The translations under genes were made by a program, and so were the position numbers. A DNA stretch of 64,000 bases from an uncultured Bacteroidota bacterium (GTDB taxonomy: Bacteria > Bacteroidota > Bacteroidia > Flavobacteriales > Flavobacteriaceae), in contig CABYEA010000004.1 in assembly GCA_902517895.1 (NCBI GenBank), forward strand, positions 39,425-103,424. Reading direction: 5' to 3'. Within the stretch, counting starts at the first letter, position 1. Each line of letters begins with the position of its first letter. The notes beneath the pieces are model-generated. The model saw only the letters and a list, made by a program, of their open reading frames with translations, did no database searches and was not told where the DNA came from. Of the stretch, positions 47,713 through 56,715 are shown piece after piece.

Positions 47713-49149
47713 CTACTTAATTTCAGAGATTTTTAGAGTATTTACCATTCCTCTTTCCTTTACGGGCATGGAAGCTAAGTTAATAACCATATCTCCTTTT
47801 TTTGCAAAACCTTTATTATTTACAATCTCGTTAATTTCATGAATTGTCTTATCTGTTGAAACTGATCTATTATAATAGAAAGCTTTAACTCCCCATAATA
47901 AATTTAACCTACAAAGTATTCTTTTGTTGGAAGTAAAAACAATAATAGTAGAGTGAGGTCTCCACGAGGAAACCTGAAATGCTGTATAACCACTTTGGGT
48001 TAATGTTGTTATTGCTGCAATCGTAGTTTCATTTGCAATCTGAGCAGCATGATAACATATAAACTTTGTAGTATATCTGTTTGTTTTGATTTTTGGTGGT
48101 GACTCAGGAACTGAAATCATATCAGAATACTCAACACTTGTAATAATTTTTGAAATCTGAGTTACTACTTCTGCTGGATATTTTCCGATCGAGGTCTCAG
48201 CAGAAAGCATTACAGCATCAGCACCATCCATGATAGAATTTGCTACATCATTCACCTCAGCTCTGCTAGGCTTGAGGCTGTCAATCATACTTTCCATCAT
48301 TTGAGTAGCGATGATTACAGGGATCCTATGTTTCTTGGCGAGGTGCACAATTCTTTTTTGTAAAAGTGGTACTTCCTCAGATGGAATTTCAATACCCAAA
48401 TCTCCTCTCGCAACCATTATACCGTCAGAATTTTGGATGATTTCATCAATATTTTTAATCGCCTCTGGTTTTTCAATTTTTGCAATAATGGGAATTTTCT
48501 CATTTGATTCTTTTTCAATGAGTTCTCTAAGTTTGATCATATCGTTGGCATTCCTAACGAAAGATAGAGCCACCCAATCAAGCTCTTTTGAAATGGCATA
48601 TAATAAATCTTTTTTGTCTTTTTTGGTTAATGAGGGTGTTGATATTTTAGTGTTGGGAAGATTGACTCCCTTTTTGGAGGTAAGCTTTCCTCCCTGAACA
48701 TTTTTTAATTTAACTTCGTCTTTTTTATTAGATGAAATGACCTCAAAGATCAATTTTCCGTCGTCAACTAAAACAGTATCTCCATTCTTAACATCATTTG
48801 CAAAACCTTCATAAGAGAGTGATGCTTTTTCTTTATCTCCGATTATATCACCAGAGGTAGTTACAGTGAATATGTCTCCCCTTTTAAAAACTACACCATC
48901 TTGCATTCTACCAATTCTAATCTTTGGGCCTTGTAAGTCGGCCATTATAGCAACATTAGTATTTAATTCCTTATTTAGGTTTCTGATTAAGTCTACATGT
49001 GAATCAACTTCTTGATATGTAGCATGAGAAAAATTAATCCTAAATACATTTACTCCTGCTTTAATTAGCCTAGATAAGATGGTTTTACTAGAGCAGCCAG
49101 GACCTAGCGTTGCCACAATTTTGGTTTTTTTAAATTTTATATAACTCAT
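47713..49149 (-). CDS. pyk: Pyruvate kinase
   Basis: Transfers phosphate from phosphoenolpyruvate to ADP, the last step of glycolysis. The 478-residue protein begins KTKIVATLGPGCSSK and has the FRINFSHA motif, the ADLQGPKIRIG segment, KIEKPEAIKNIDEII with the catalytic lysine, and the MVARGDLGIEIPSEEVPLLQK signature. The C-terminal domain is complete. Last gene of acpP-fabF-rnc-IPExxxVDY-pyk; starts with a 4-nt overlap with the preceding gene. Confidence 0.97.
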   Translation of the reverse strand: MSYIKFKKTKIVATLGPGCSSKTILSRLIKAGVNVFRINFSHATYQEVDSHVDLIRNLNKELNTNVAIMADLQGPKIRIGRMQDGVVFKRGDIFTVTTSGDIIGDKEKASLSYEGFANDVKNGDTVLVDDGKLIFEVISSNKKDEVKLKNVQGGKLTSKKGVNLPNTKISTPSLTKKDKKDLLYAISKELDWVALSFVRNANDMIKLRELIEKESNEKIPIIAKIEKPEAIKNIDEIIQNSDGIMVARGDLGIEIPSEEVPLLQKRIVHLAKKHRIPVIIATQMMESMIDSLKPSRAEVNDVANSIMDGADAVMLSAETSIGKYPAEVVTQISKIITSVEYSDMISVPESPPKIKTNRYTTKFICYHAAQIANETTIAAITTLTQSGYTAFQVSSWRPHSTIIVFTSNKRILCRLNLLWGVKAFYYNRSVSTDKTIHEINEIVNNKGFAKKGDMVINLASMPVKERGMVNTLKISEIK

Positions 49150-49628
49150 GAGAAAATTAAATTTTCTTTGTTATCCAATTTGTTTTCAGCGATGAATGAG
49201 GTTATTATACCTCTAATTTCTGAAATTTTTTTCAATATTTTTTTTACGTAGGTCCTATCAGCTATATTTTCTATAATCAGAAAATAATCAACAAACTTAT
49301 AATTGCTCAGAAAAACTGTTTCATTTTTAACTAAATTGTCGTTATTAAACAAGTTGATATTTTGGTCCATTGAATTTTCTAAAACGAGTGATTTATTTGA
49401 AAAGTATATCCATTTTAAAAATTTTACTTTATCCAAAAACTCATAAGACGAATAACTGGCATTTTGATCAGTAAAATAAATATCATCTCTTTTCCTTTTT
49501 AAATTAATATTGAGTTTTTTATTTAAAAAAAAAGCCAATCTGTACTCGTCTAAATCAGAATGAATTGCAATTAGATGATAATTTTCGGGGAATTGATTTA
49601 CGTTTAATTTTCTGCTTTTCAAAACCAA
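49146..49628 (-). CDS. IPExxxVDY-family protein
   Basis: A 160-residue small protein of unknown function that in Flavobacteriia sits between rnc and pyk, exactly as here. The family motif is partly kept as LSNYKFVDYFLII: the VDY triplet is present but the IPE part reads LSN. The N-terminus contains NYHLIAIHSDLDEYRLAFFLNKKL, as in family members. No signal or transmembrane segment. Overlaps pyk by 4 nt, so the two are translationally coupled, and lies 27 nt after the rnc stop. A link to glycolysis or RNA processing is inferred only from position. Confidence 0.85.
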   Translation of the reverse strand: MVLKSRKLNVNQFPENYHLIAIHSDLDEYRLAFFLNKKLNINLKRKRDDIYFTDQNASYSSYEFLDKVKFLKWIYFSNKSLVLENSMDQNINLFNNDNLVKNETVFLSNYKFVDYFLIIENIADRTYVKKILKKISEIRGIITSFIAENKLDNKENLIFS

Positions 49629-49655
49629 ATATTTCTATTTAAAGATAAGCTTATT

Positions 49656-50402
49656 CTACGAATTTTTGTTTTGATATTTTAAAATATCTTCCTGAAACAT
49701 AAAAAAAGCTCGTTTGGAAGCTTTTTCTTCAGCTTTTTTCTTGGATGTGTCTCTTCCCTTAGCAATAACTTTATCATCAACAGAAAGTTTAACTGAGAAA
49801 TGTTTAACCTTATCATTGCCTGTATCTTCAAAGGTTTCGTAATTGTATAGTTTCTTGTTTTTTTGGCACCACTCAATAAATAAGCTCTTATAGCTAATAA
49901 TTTTATTTTTTAATCTTTCTAAATCAACATGAGGATTAATCACACGATCAAAGACAAACTTTTTGCAATATGGATATCCTCTATCTAAAAATATGGCGCC
50001 TATAAGTGACTCAAAAAGATTACCGTGAATATTATCACCATAATTTTCTTCCGATAGATTTGGCTCTACAAAATCGAGTAAATTTAATTCTAACCCAAGT
50101 TCATTTAAATGATTTCTACTTACTATTTTGGATCTCATCTGGGTTAAGTATCCTTCTGATCCTGTTGGTATATTTTTAAATAAGTAAGATGATATAATTG
50201 AACTTAGAATTGAATCACCAAGAAACTCTAATCGTTCAAAATTTACAGCAACCCCATTTAGATCTTTTTTATTTGAAGATCGATGAGTAAAAGCTCTTTT
50301 GTAATACTTGAGGGATTTTGGTTTAAACTTAAGTAAATTTTTAATTGGTGTATAAAAAGGATCTCTTTTTAATTTTAATAAATCGTAAAAATTAAAATCC
50401 AT
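49656..50402 (-). CDS. rnc: Ribonuclease III
   Basis: Cuts double-stranded RNA in rRNA and mRNA processing. The start was set at the ATG at 50402, 1 nt after the fabF stop, instead of the track start within fabF, giving 248 residues. The signature is ERLEFLGDSILSSII with the metal-binding Glu/Asp, and the second site is NLFESLIGAIFLDRGY with its acidic residues. The C-terminal dsRNA-binding domain (about 180-245) ends KGRDTSKKKAEEKASKRAF. Confidence 0.96.
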   Translation of the reverse strand: MDFNFYDLLKLKRDPFYTPIKNLLKFKPKSLKYYKRAFTHRSSNKKDLNGVAVNFERLEFLGDSILSSIISSYLFKNIPTGSEGYLTQMRSKIVSRNHLNELGLELNLLDFVEPNLSEENYGDNIHGNLFESLIGAIFLDRGYPYCKKFVFDRVINPHVDLERLKNKIISYKSLFIEWCQKNKKLYNYETFEDTGNDKVKHFSVKLSVDDKVIAKGRDTSKKKAEEKASKRAFFMFQEDILKYQNKNS

Positions 50403-50403
50403 T

Positions 50404-51654
50404 CTAGTCCCATTTTTTAAACAAAACACATGCATTATGACCTCCAAATCCAAATGTGTTGCTCATTCCAATTTTTGCATCTCTTCTTTGGGCTTTATTT
50501 AAAGTCAAATTTAGTTTTGGGTTTATGTTTTCATCAACATTTTGATGATTTATAGTAGGAGGAACTATACCCTTATTAAGTGATAGGATAACAGAGATTG
50601 CTTCAACAGCTCCGGCTGCCCCAAGCAAATGACCAGTCATAGATTTTGTTGAGTTAATGTTAATATTTGAAGCATGGTCTCCAAAAATATAATCAATGGC
50701 TTTTAATTCAGCAACATCACCAAGTGGGGTTGAAGTGCCGTGAGTATTTATTAAATCAACATCACCAATATTTACCTTTGAGTCATTTAAACAATTCTTA
50801 ATTACAGCTTTAACACCATCTCCTTCAGGGTGAGGAGCTGTAATATGATGAGCATCAGAAGATAAACCTCCCCCAAGAAATTCAGCATATATTTTTGCGC
50901 CTCTTGCTTTTGCGTGCTCATACTCCTCAAGAATTAAGGTTCCTGAGCCCTCCCCTAAAACAAAGCCATCGCGTGTAGAATCAAATGGCCTGGAAGCAGA
51001 TTCAGGAGATTCATTTCTCGTTGAAAGTGCATGCATTGCATTAAAACCAGCCATCCCTGCGATATTTACTCCTGCTTCACTGCCTCCAGTAACGATAACA
51101 TCGCAATAACCTAATCTGATATAATTAAGTGCATCAACCATAGCATTTGCACTGGAAGCACATGCAGAAACTGTTGTATAATTAGGTCCCATAAATCCAT
51201 ATTGTATTGAAATATAACCGGGAATAATATCAGCAATCATTTTAGGAATAAAAAATGGGTTGAATCGTGGTGTTCCGTCTCCAGAAGCGTGGTCAAGCAT
51301 CTGATTTTGAAAAGTTTCAATACCTCCGATCCCTGACCCCCATATTACACCTACTCTAAGTTTATCAATTTTTTCTAAATCTAAACCCGAGTTAATTATA
51401 GCCTCCTCAGTAGAAACCATTCCATACTGGGTAAATCTATCCATTTTTCTTTGTTGTTTCCTTTCCAGATGTAATGAAACATCAAAGTTTTTTAATTCAC
51501 AAGCAAACTTAGTTTTAAATTTTTCAGTGTCAAAATAAGTAATTGGAGCTGCTCCGCTTTTACCTTCAATAAGACCAGTCCAAAATTCATCAAGGTTGTT
51601 CCCAATGGGAGTGAGTGCTCCAAGACCAGTAACTACTACTCGCTTTAAAGCCAT
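50404..51654 (-). CDS. fabF: Beta-ketoacyl-ACP synthase II
   Basis: Condenses malonyl-ACP with acyl-ACP in fatty acid elongation, in the cytoplasm. A 416-residue KAS II: N-terminal RVVVTGLGALTPIGNNLDEFW, the nucleophile Cys in TTVSACASSANAM, the two histidines in DLINTHGTSTPLGD and NSTKSMTGHLLGAAGAVEA, and the C-terminal NTFGFGGHNACVLF. Starts 10 nt after acpP and ends 1 nt before rnc. Confidence 0.97.
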   Translation of the reverse strand: MALKRVVVTGLGALTPIGNNLDEFWTGLIEGKSGAAPITYFDTEKFKTKFACELKNFDVSLHLERKQQRKMDRFTQYGMVSTEEAIINSGLDLEKIDKLRVGVIWGSGIGGIETFQNQMLDHASGDGTPRFNPFFIPKMIADIIPGYISIQYGFMGPNYTTVSACASSANAMVDALNYIRLGYCDVIVTGGSEAGVNIAGMAGFNAMHALSTRNESPESASRPFDSTRDGFVLGEGSGTLILEEYEHAKARGAKIYAEFLGGGLSSDAHHITAPHPEGDGVKAVIKNCLNDSKVNIGDVDLINTHGTSTPLGDVAELKAIDYIFGDHASNININSTKSMTGHLLGAAGAVEAISVILSLNKGIVPPTINHQNVDENINPKLNLTLNKAQRRDAKIGMSNTFGFGGHNACVLFKKWD

Positions 51655-51664
51655 AAAATAAATG

Positions 51665-51895
51665 TTATGAATTCTCTATATAAGAAATCGCTTGACCTAC
51701 AGTTGCGATATTTTCAGCTTGATCATCAGGTATTTGAATATCAAATTCTTTTTCAAATTCCATAATTAATTCAACAGTATCAAGTGAATCTGCTCCTAAG
51801 TCATTTGTGAAACTTGCTTCTTTAACAACTTCACTTTCATCTACTCCTAATTTATCTACAATAATAGCTTTTACTTTTGATGCGATATCTGACAT
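51665..51895 (-). CDS. acpP: Acyl carrier protein
   Basis: A 76-residue acidic four-helix carrier that holds acyl chains on a phosphopantetheine arm attached to Ser37 in [16 protein letters not shown]. It is complete and canonical (helix 1 [17 protein letters not shown]; helix 3/4 [19 protein letters not shown]). First gene of the fabF operon, divergent from purN; a TATTTTTG -7 box lies upstream. Confidence 0.98.
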   Translation of the reverse strand: MSDIASKVKAIIVDKLGVDESEVVKEASFTNDLGADSLDTVELIMEFEKEFDIQIPDDQAENIATVGQAISYIENS

Positions 51896-51931
51896 AACTT
51901 TGTTTTTTAATTTATAATTTTAGTTAAAGTG

Positions 51932-51939
51932 CAAAAATA
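51932..51939 (-). promoter_or_regulatory. Candidate -7 element of acpP
   Basis: TATTTTTG on the minus strand (TAnnTTTG) ends 36 nt before the acpP ATG. The nearest TTG is 27 nt upstream, longer than usual, so the -33 half is uncertain. Confidence 0.4.
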
Positions 51940-51978
51940 AAAAACTTTATTTTAATTTAACCACTTCAAAAAAAAATT

Positions 51979-52575
51979 GTGAACATTAATTCTGATAAAA
52001 AAGTTAGTATATTAATTTTTGCATCTGGAAACGGCTCTAACGCTGAGAATATTATAACATATTTTCAAAATAAGCTTAGGGATATAAGCTGGACAATTAT
52101 AACTAATAATTCAAATGCTGGAGTTATTGAAAGATCAGTAAGATTAGGAGTTCCTTTTTTGGTTTTCAAAAAAAAAGATTTTCATGAAAATATGTTTCTA
52201 GAAAAAATAAGTTTAATTAAACCTAAACTAATAATTTTAGCAGGTTTTCTGTTAAAAATCCCAGAAAATATAATCAAAAATTTTAAAAATAAAATAATTA
52301 ATATTCACCCTTCTCTTTTACCAAAATACGGAGGCAAAGGAATGTATGGGATCAATGTACATAATGAGGTAATTAAAAATAAAGAAGTTGAAAGCGGTAT
52401 TTCAATACACTATGTAAATAATCAATACGATGAGGGTGAAATTATTTTTCAAAAAAATATTAAAATAATATACCCCACAAATGCAACAAATCTTTCAAAA
52501 AAAATCCATGAACTTGAAATGAAATATTTCCCAGAAATAATTGAAAAATTAATTAATTCACAAACCTATGAGTAA
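51979..52575 (+). CDS. purN: Phosphoribosylglycinamide formyltransferase
   Basis: Transfers a formyl group from 10-formyltetrahydrofolate to GAR, the third step of purine synthesis. The 198-residue protein starts at a GTG (no better ATG in frame) and has LIFASGNGSNAENII, the catalytic region INIHPSLLPKYGGKGMYG with Asn and His, and the GISIHYVNNQYDEGEIIFQ signature with the catalytic Asp. Overlaps rnhA by 8 nt. Leads the purN-rnhA-pfkB-purF run on the plus strand, divergent from acpP. Confidence 0.95.
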   Translation: MNINSDKKVSILIFASGNGSNAENIITYFQNKLRDISWTIITNNSNAGVIERSVRLGVPFLVFKKKDFHENMFLEKISLIKPKLIILAGFLLKIPENIIKNFKNKIINIHPSLLPKYGGKGMYGINVHNEVIKNKEVESGISIHYVNNQYDEGEIIFQKNIKIIYPTNATNLSKKIHELEMKYFPEIIEKLINSQTYE

Positions 52576-53176
52576 ACAAAAATACTATGTTGTTTGGAAA
52601 GGAAATAGCCCTGGAATTTATACATCATGGGAGAAATGTCAGGGTGAAATAAAAAATATAAGAGGTTCATTATTCAAAAGTTTTGGTAATATTGAAGAGG
52701 CTCGGAGGGCCTTTGAAATGGGTTATGATGAATACATGAAAAATTCAATACCTGTTGATGTTTTAGACGGGCCGGAATTAAATTCAATTTCGGTTGACGC
52801 AGCATCAAGCGGAAATCCTGGATTAATGGAATATCAGGGTGTTGACACAGAAACAAAAGAAGTTTTATTTAAAATGGGGCCATATAATAATGCAACTAAT
52901 AATATTGGAGAGTTTTTGGCTTTGGTTCATGGAATAGCAATTTTGGAGAAAGGCCTAAAAAAGAAAATTATTTATTCTGATTCGATTACAGCAATGAGTT
53001 GGGTTAGAAAAAAAAGATGTCAAACCAAACTAATAAGAAGTAAAGAAAACGAAGAAGTGTTTATTCTAGTTGACAGAGCAATATTATGGCTTAAAGAAAA
53101 TAAGTACTCTGCTATAATAAAAAAGTGGGAAACAAAAAATTGGGGAGAAATTCCCGCTGATTTTGGCAGAAAATAA
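52568..53176 (+). CDS. Viroplasmin-domain ribonuclease H
   Basis: Degrades the RNA strand of RNA-DNA hybrids. A 202-residue protein with an N-terminal caulimovirus viroplasmin/RNase H N-domain (about 4-45: KYYVVWKGNSPGIYTSWEKCQGEIKNIRG) and a C-terminal RNase H domain. The four acidic catalytic residues are visible in SVDAASSGNPG, NIGEFLAL, IIYSDSITAMSW and EIPADFGRK. Typical of Bacteroidota, where this form is found beside purN and a PfkB kinase. Overlaps purN by 8 nt and precedes the kinase by 9 nt. Confidence 0.93.
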   Translation: MSKQKYYVVWKGNSPGIYTSWEKCQGEIKNIRGSLFKSFGNIEEARRAFEMGYDEYMKNSIPVDVLDGPELNSISVDAASSGNPGLMEYQGVDTETKEVLFKMGPYNNATNNIGEFLALVHGIAILEKGLKKKIIYSDSITAMSWVRKKRCQTKLIRSKENEEVFILVDRAILWLKENKYSAIIKKWETKNWGEIPADFGRK

Positions 53177-53185
53177 ATTAACAAT

Positions 53186-54094
53186 ATGAGTAAAATAATA
53201 GTTGTTGGCACATTAGCATTTGATACAATTGAAACTCCTTATGGAAAGGTTGAGAGAGTAATCGGTGGTTCAGCACCATTTGCAAGCCTTGCTGCTAAAA
53301 CAAAAAGCGTTGAATGTGCAGTGGTTTCAGTTGTTGGTTATGATTTTCCGAAAAGTTACTTAGACCTTTTGGTTTCAAGGGGAATTGATATTTCTGAAGT
53401 TCAAATCGAAAAGGATGACAAAAGTTTCTTTTGGTCTGGAAAATATCATGATAATATGAACAAGAGAGACACGTTAGAAACTCAGGTAAATGTACTAGCT
53501 AATTTTAATCCTAAAATTCCAAAAAATTATACCAATCTTGATATTCTAGTTCTTGGAAATCTAGACCCAAAAGTTCAATTAAGTATTATATCACAATTTA
53601 AAAAAAGACCCAAGTTTACTATCCTAGATACAATGAATTTTTGGATGGATAATACATTAGATAATCTATTAAAAATTATCTCGAAAGTTGATCTCATTTG
53701 TATTAATGACGAGGAAGTAATTCAACTATCAGGATGTAAGGATTATAAAAACGGTATCAAAAAAATTCTTACAATGGGGCCCAAATATTTAATCATGAAA
53801 AAAGGTGAGTATGGTTCAACGCTGTATTCGGATAACTTGGAGTTTTTCTGCCCATCATTTAAAGTTAAAAAAGTCATTGATCCTACCGGAGCTGGTGACT
53901 CATTTGCAGGGGCTTTTGCTGGTCACTTAGCTGAATCAAAAAACTACACTTTCGAATCCATTTCAAGTGCCCTAATTTATGCTAACGCAGTTGCATCATT
54001 TTGCGTGGAAAAGTTTGGAGTAGAGAACATGTTAAATATCTCAAAAGATGAAATTGATAAACGTATAAGTTTTATAAAAAAACATAATAATTAA
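53186..54094 (+). CDS. PfkB-family carbohydrate/nucleoside kinase
   Basis: A 302-residue ribokinase-like enzyme with the N-terminal RVIGGSAPFASLAAK substrate motif and the C-terminal anion-hole signature DPTGAGDSFAGAFAG, including the catalytic Asp. The usual substrates are sugars or nucleosides; the exact one is not evident. The recurrent neighbourhood purN / rnhA / PfkB / PurF-like suggests a role near purine or ribose-phosphate metabolism; that is inference. Starts 9 nt after rnhA, and the PurF-like gene begins 51 nt after its stop. Confidence 0.93.
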   Translation: MSKIIVVGTLAFDTIETPYGKVERVIGGSAPFASLAAKTKSVECAVVSVVGYDFPKSYLDLLVSRGIDISEVQIEKDDKSFFWSGKYHDNMNKRDTLETQVNVLANFNPKIPKNYTNLDILVLGNLDPKVQLSIISQFKKRPKFTILDTMNFWMDNTLDNLLKIISKVDLICINDEEVIQLSGCKDYKNGIKKILTMGPKYLIMKKGEYGSTLYSDNLEFFCPSFKVKKVIDPTGAGDSFAGAFAGHLAESKNYTFESISSALIYANAVASFCVEKFGVENMLNISKDEIDKRISFIKKHNN

Positions 54095-54145
54095 ATGTCT
54101 TTATTCAATATTTATTTTGTTTTTTTGTATGCATACTATTAAAAA

Positions 54146-56041
54146 ATGAGTGATGCTATAAAACACGAATGTGGTATAGGCCACATTAGACTTCTTAAGC
54201 CACTAGAGTTTTACAAAAAAAAATATGGTAGTTCATTTTATGGAATAAATAAAATGTACTTACTAATGGAAAAACAACATAATAGAGGTCAAGATGGAGC
54301 AGGTTTTGCCTCCATAAAACTTGATGTTAAACCAGGAAAAAGATTTATCAGTAGAATACGTTCGACTGAAAAACAACCGATTCAAGATGTTTTTAGTAAA
54401 ATAAATGAAAGAATTAACCAAGAGCTCAAGTCTGATCCATCATTGCCTGAAAATATTGAAAAATTAAAGTCAAAAGTACCCTACTTAGCCGAAGTTCTTC
54501 TTGGTCACGTTAGATATGGGACATTTGGCGGAAATAGCGTCGAAAATGTTCATCCTTTTTTAAGACAAAATAATTGGAAGCATAGGAATCTCATATTAGC
54601 AGGAAACTTTAATATGACCAATTCGAATGAGCTTTTTAATAGCTTGATTGAATTGGGGCAACATCCAAAAGAATATACCGATACTGTTATAATAATGGAA
54701 AAAATTGGTCATTTCTTAGATGATGCCGTTAGAAAAATGTATAAAGATTTTAAGAAAGAAGGTCTTAATAAACAAGAGTGCTCATCTTTAATTTCAGAAA
54801 AAATAGATATTTTCAAAATCTTAAAAAAGGCATCAAAAAGATGGGATGGAGGATATGTGATTGGTGGCTTATTAGGGCATGGTGACTCTTTTGTTATGAG
54901 AGACCCAAACGGAATTAGACCTGCCTTTTATTATAAAGACGATGAGGTTGTTGTTGTAGCATCTGAAAGACCTGCAATTCAAACTGCCTTTAACGTAAAT
55001 AAAAGTAACATTATAGAATTGAAACCAGGAGATGCCATCGTTATAAAAAATAGCGGAAAGGTAAAAATAAAGGGTGTGGTAAAAGCTAAAGAAAATAAAT
55101 CTTGCTCTTTTGAAAGGATCTACTTTTCTAGAGGAAATGATGCTAGCATTTATCAGGAAAGAAAGGACTTAGGAAAATTAATAATGCCGAGAGTATTAAA
55201 TGAGATAGATTTTAATATAAAAAATACCGTTTTTTCATACATACCAAATACAGCTGAAACATCATTTTACGGAATGATTGAAAGTGTTGAGGAATATCTT
55301 AACACTAGAAAAAGCGAAGAAATTATTGGTAAGAAGGGGCTTTCAGAAGATAAAATAAAAGAAATTTTGTCTATCAGACCCAGAATAGAAAAAATAGCTG
55401 TAAAGGATGTTAAGCTAAGAACTTTTATAACTGAAGACGATAGCAGAGATGATTTAGTTGAACATGTTTATGATATAACATATGGTGTTGTTAAGAAAAA
55501 AGACTCTCTGGTTATTATCGATGACAGTATTGTCAGGGGAACAACACTCAAAAAAAGTATACTAAAAATGTTGGATAGATTAGATCCAAAGAAAATAATT
55601 ATTGTTTCCTCTGCTCCTCAAATTAGATATCCAGATTGTTACGGAATTGATATGGCTAATTTAGAAAGCTTAATTGCATTTAACGCAGCTCTTGAGCTAT
55701 TAAAGGATCATGATAATACTTCATTAATAAAAGAAGTATATGAAAATTGTAAAAGTGAACTTGAGCTGGAGGACAGTAAAATGGAGAATAAAGTAAAAGC
55801 AATATATGACCCCTTTACGGCAGATGAAATATCTGATAAAATAACAGACTTATTAAGCTCACATTTAGATAAAAGAGATGTCAAAATAATTTTCCAGACA
55901 ATTGAAAACTTACATAAAGCATGTCCTACTTCAACTGGTGATTGGTATTTTACAGGCAACTATCCAACCCCTGGTGGTAACAGAGTTGTTAATACAGCTT
56001 TTGTAAACTTTTATGAGGGAAATAAAAAAAGAGCTTACTAA
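54146..56041 (+). CDS. purF: Amidophosphoribosyltransferase-like enzyme, long flavobacterial form
   Basis: A class II glutamine amidotransferase joined to a phosphoribosyltransferase domain. The N-terminal nucleophile is Cys9 in [12 protein letters not shown], preceded by a short propeptide; the family's [18 protein letters not shown] and [10 protein letters not shown] stretches follow. The PRPP-binding loop is [18 protein letters not shown] at about residue 455. At 631 residues it is about 130 longer than canonical PurF, with extra segments in the glutaminase part and after the PRPP loop. Flavobacteriia commonly carry this long form beside rnhA/pfkB and, as remembered, a second standard PurF elsewhere, so it may be a paralogue. 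Ends overlapping sodA by 4 nt. Confidence 0.9.
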   Translation: MSDAIKHECGIGHIRLLKPLEFYKKKYGSSFYGINKMYLLMEKQHNRGQDGAGFASIKLDVKPGKRFISRIRSTEKQPIQDVFSKINERINQELKSDPSLPENIEKLKSKVPYLAEVLLGHVRYGTFGGNSVENVHPFLRQNNWKHRNLILAGNFNMTNSNELFNSLIELGQHPKEYTDTVIIMEKIGHFLDDAVRKMYKDFKKEGLNKQECSSLISEKIDIFKILKKASKRWDGGYVIGGLLGHGDSFVMRDPNGIRPAFYYKDDEVVVVASERPAIQTAFNVNKSNIIELKPGDAIVIKNSGKVKIKGVVKAKENKSCSFERIYFSRGNDASIYQERKDLGKLIMPRVLNEIDFNIKNTVFSYIPNTAETSFYGMIESVEEYLNTRKSEEIIGKKGLSEDKIKEILSIRPRIEKIAVKDVKLRTFITEDDSRDDLVEHVYDITYGVVKKKDSLVIIDDSIVRGTTLKKSILKMLDRLDPKKIIIVSSAPQIRYPDCYGIDMANLESLIAFNAALELLKDHDNTSLIKEVYENCKSELELEDSKMENKVKAIYDPFTADEISDKITDLLSSHLDKRDVKIIFQTIENLHKACPTSTGDWYFTGNYPTPGGNRVVNTAFVNFYEGNKKRAY

Positions 56042-56640
56042 AGGGCTTGATCAAATTTTTCTGAAACAACTCCCCAATTTATAACCTCAAAGAAAGCGCT
56101 AATATAATCTGGTCTTTTATTCTGATAATTTAAATAGTAAGCATGCTCCCACACATCAAGGCCTAATATAGGAGTTCCCCCACATCCGTCTGGCATTAGC
56201 GGATTATCCTGATTTGGAGTTGAGCATACATCAAGTTTTTTGTCTTTTACGCATAACCATGCCCATCCAGACCCAAACCTTGTGGCCGCTGCTTTAGAAA
56301 AAGTATCTTTAAAATCATCAAAAGATCCAAATACATCGTTAATTGCAGATTTAAGGCCATCTGACATTACACTTTCATTATTTGGGTTCATAACTTCCCA
56401 GAATAATTTATGATTATAATAGCCGCCAGCGTTATTTCTTAAAGCCATATTGCTCATATCTAGTCCTTCCAAAATATCAAATATATCTTTGGATTCATGT
56501 TCTGATCCTTCAATAGCTGCATTAAGCTTATTTGTATAACCTTGGTGGTGCTTTGAATGATGAATTTCCATAGTTCTGGCATCAATATGAGGCTCAAGGG
56601 CATCATATGAATATTCTAATTGAGGTAAACTAAAGCTCAT
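56038..56640 (-). CDS. Fe/Mn superoxide dismutase
   Basis: Dismutates superoxide to hydrogen peroxide and oxygen. A 200-residue cytoplasmic protein with the four metal ligands visible: His27 ([10 protein letters not shown]), the His of YYNHKLFW, and the Asp and His of [11 protein letters not shown]. The [10 protein letters not shown] segment and [11 protein letters not shown] are nearer to the Mn type, but metal use cannot be fixed from sequence, so the gene could be sodA or sodB. Convergent with the PurF-like gene; has a good promoter of its own. Confidence 0.96.
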   Translation of the reverse strand: MSFSLPQLEYSYDALEPHIDARTMEIHHSKHHQGYTNKLNAAIEGSEHESKDIFDILEGLDMSNMALRNNAGGYYNHKLFWEVMNPNNESVMSDGLKSAINDVFGSFDDFKDTFSKAAATRFGSGWAWLCVKDKKLDVCSTPNQDNPLMPDGCGGTPILGLDVWEHAYYLNYQNKRPDYISAFFEVINWGVVSEKFDQAL

Positions 56641-56660
56641 ATTTAATAGTTTTTGTTAAT

Positions 56661-56691
56661 CAAATTTACAATAAAGTTTGTCAATAATCAA
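56661..56691 (-). promoter_or_regulatory. Promoter of the superoxide dismutase gene
   Basis: On the minus strand TTG (56691-56689), a 20-nt spacer and TAAATTTG (56668-56661) match the Bacteroidota consensus, 20 nt before the ATG. Confidence 0.6.
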
Positions 56692-56715
56692 CAACTATCA
56701 TTAACTTGTATTTTG

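Noticed and set aside
48311-48697. Plus-strand ORF of 128 codons
   Set aside because: Antisense to pyruvate kinase; hydrophobic by complementarity only.
54127-54136. Palindrome GTATGCATAC upstream of the PurF-like gene
   Set aside because: Only 10 bp with no spacer; too short to call an operator without conservation.
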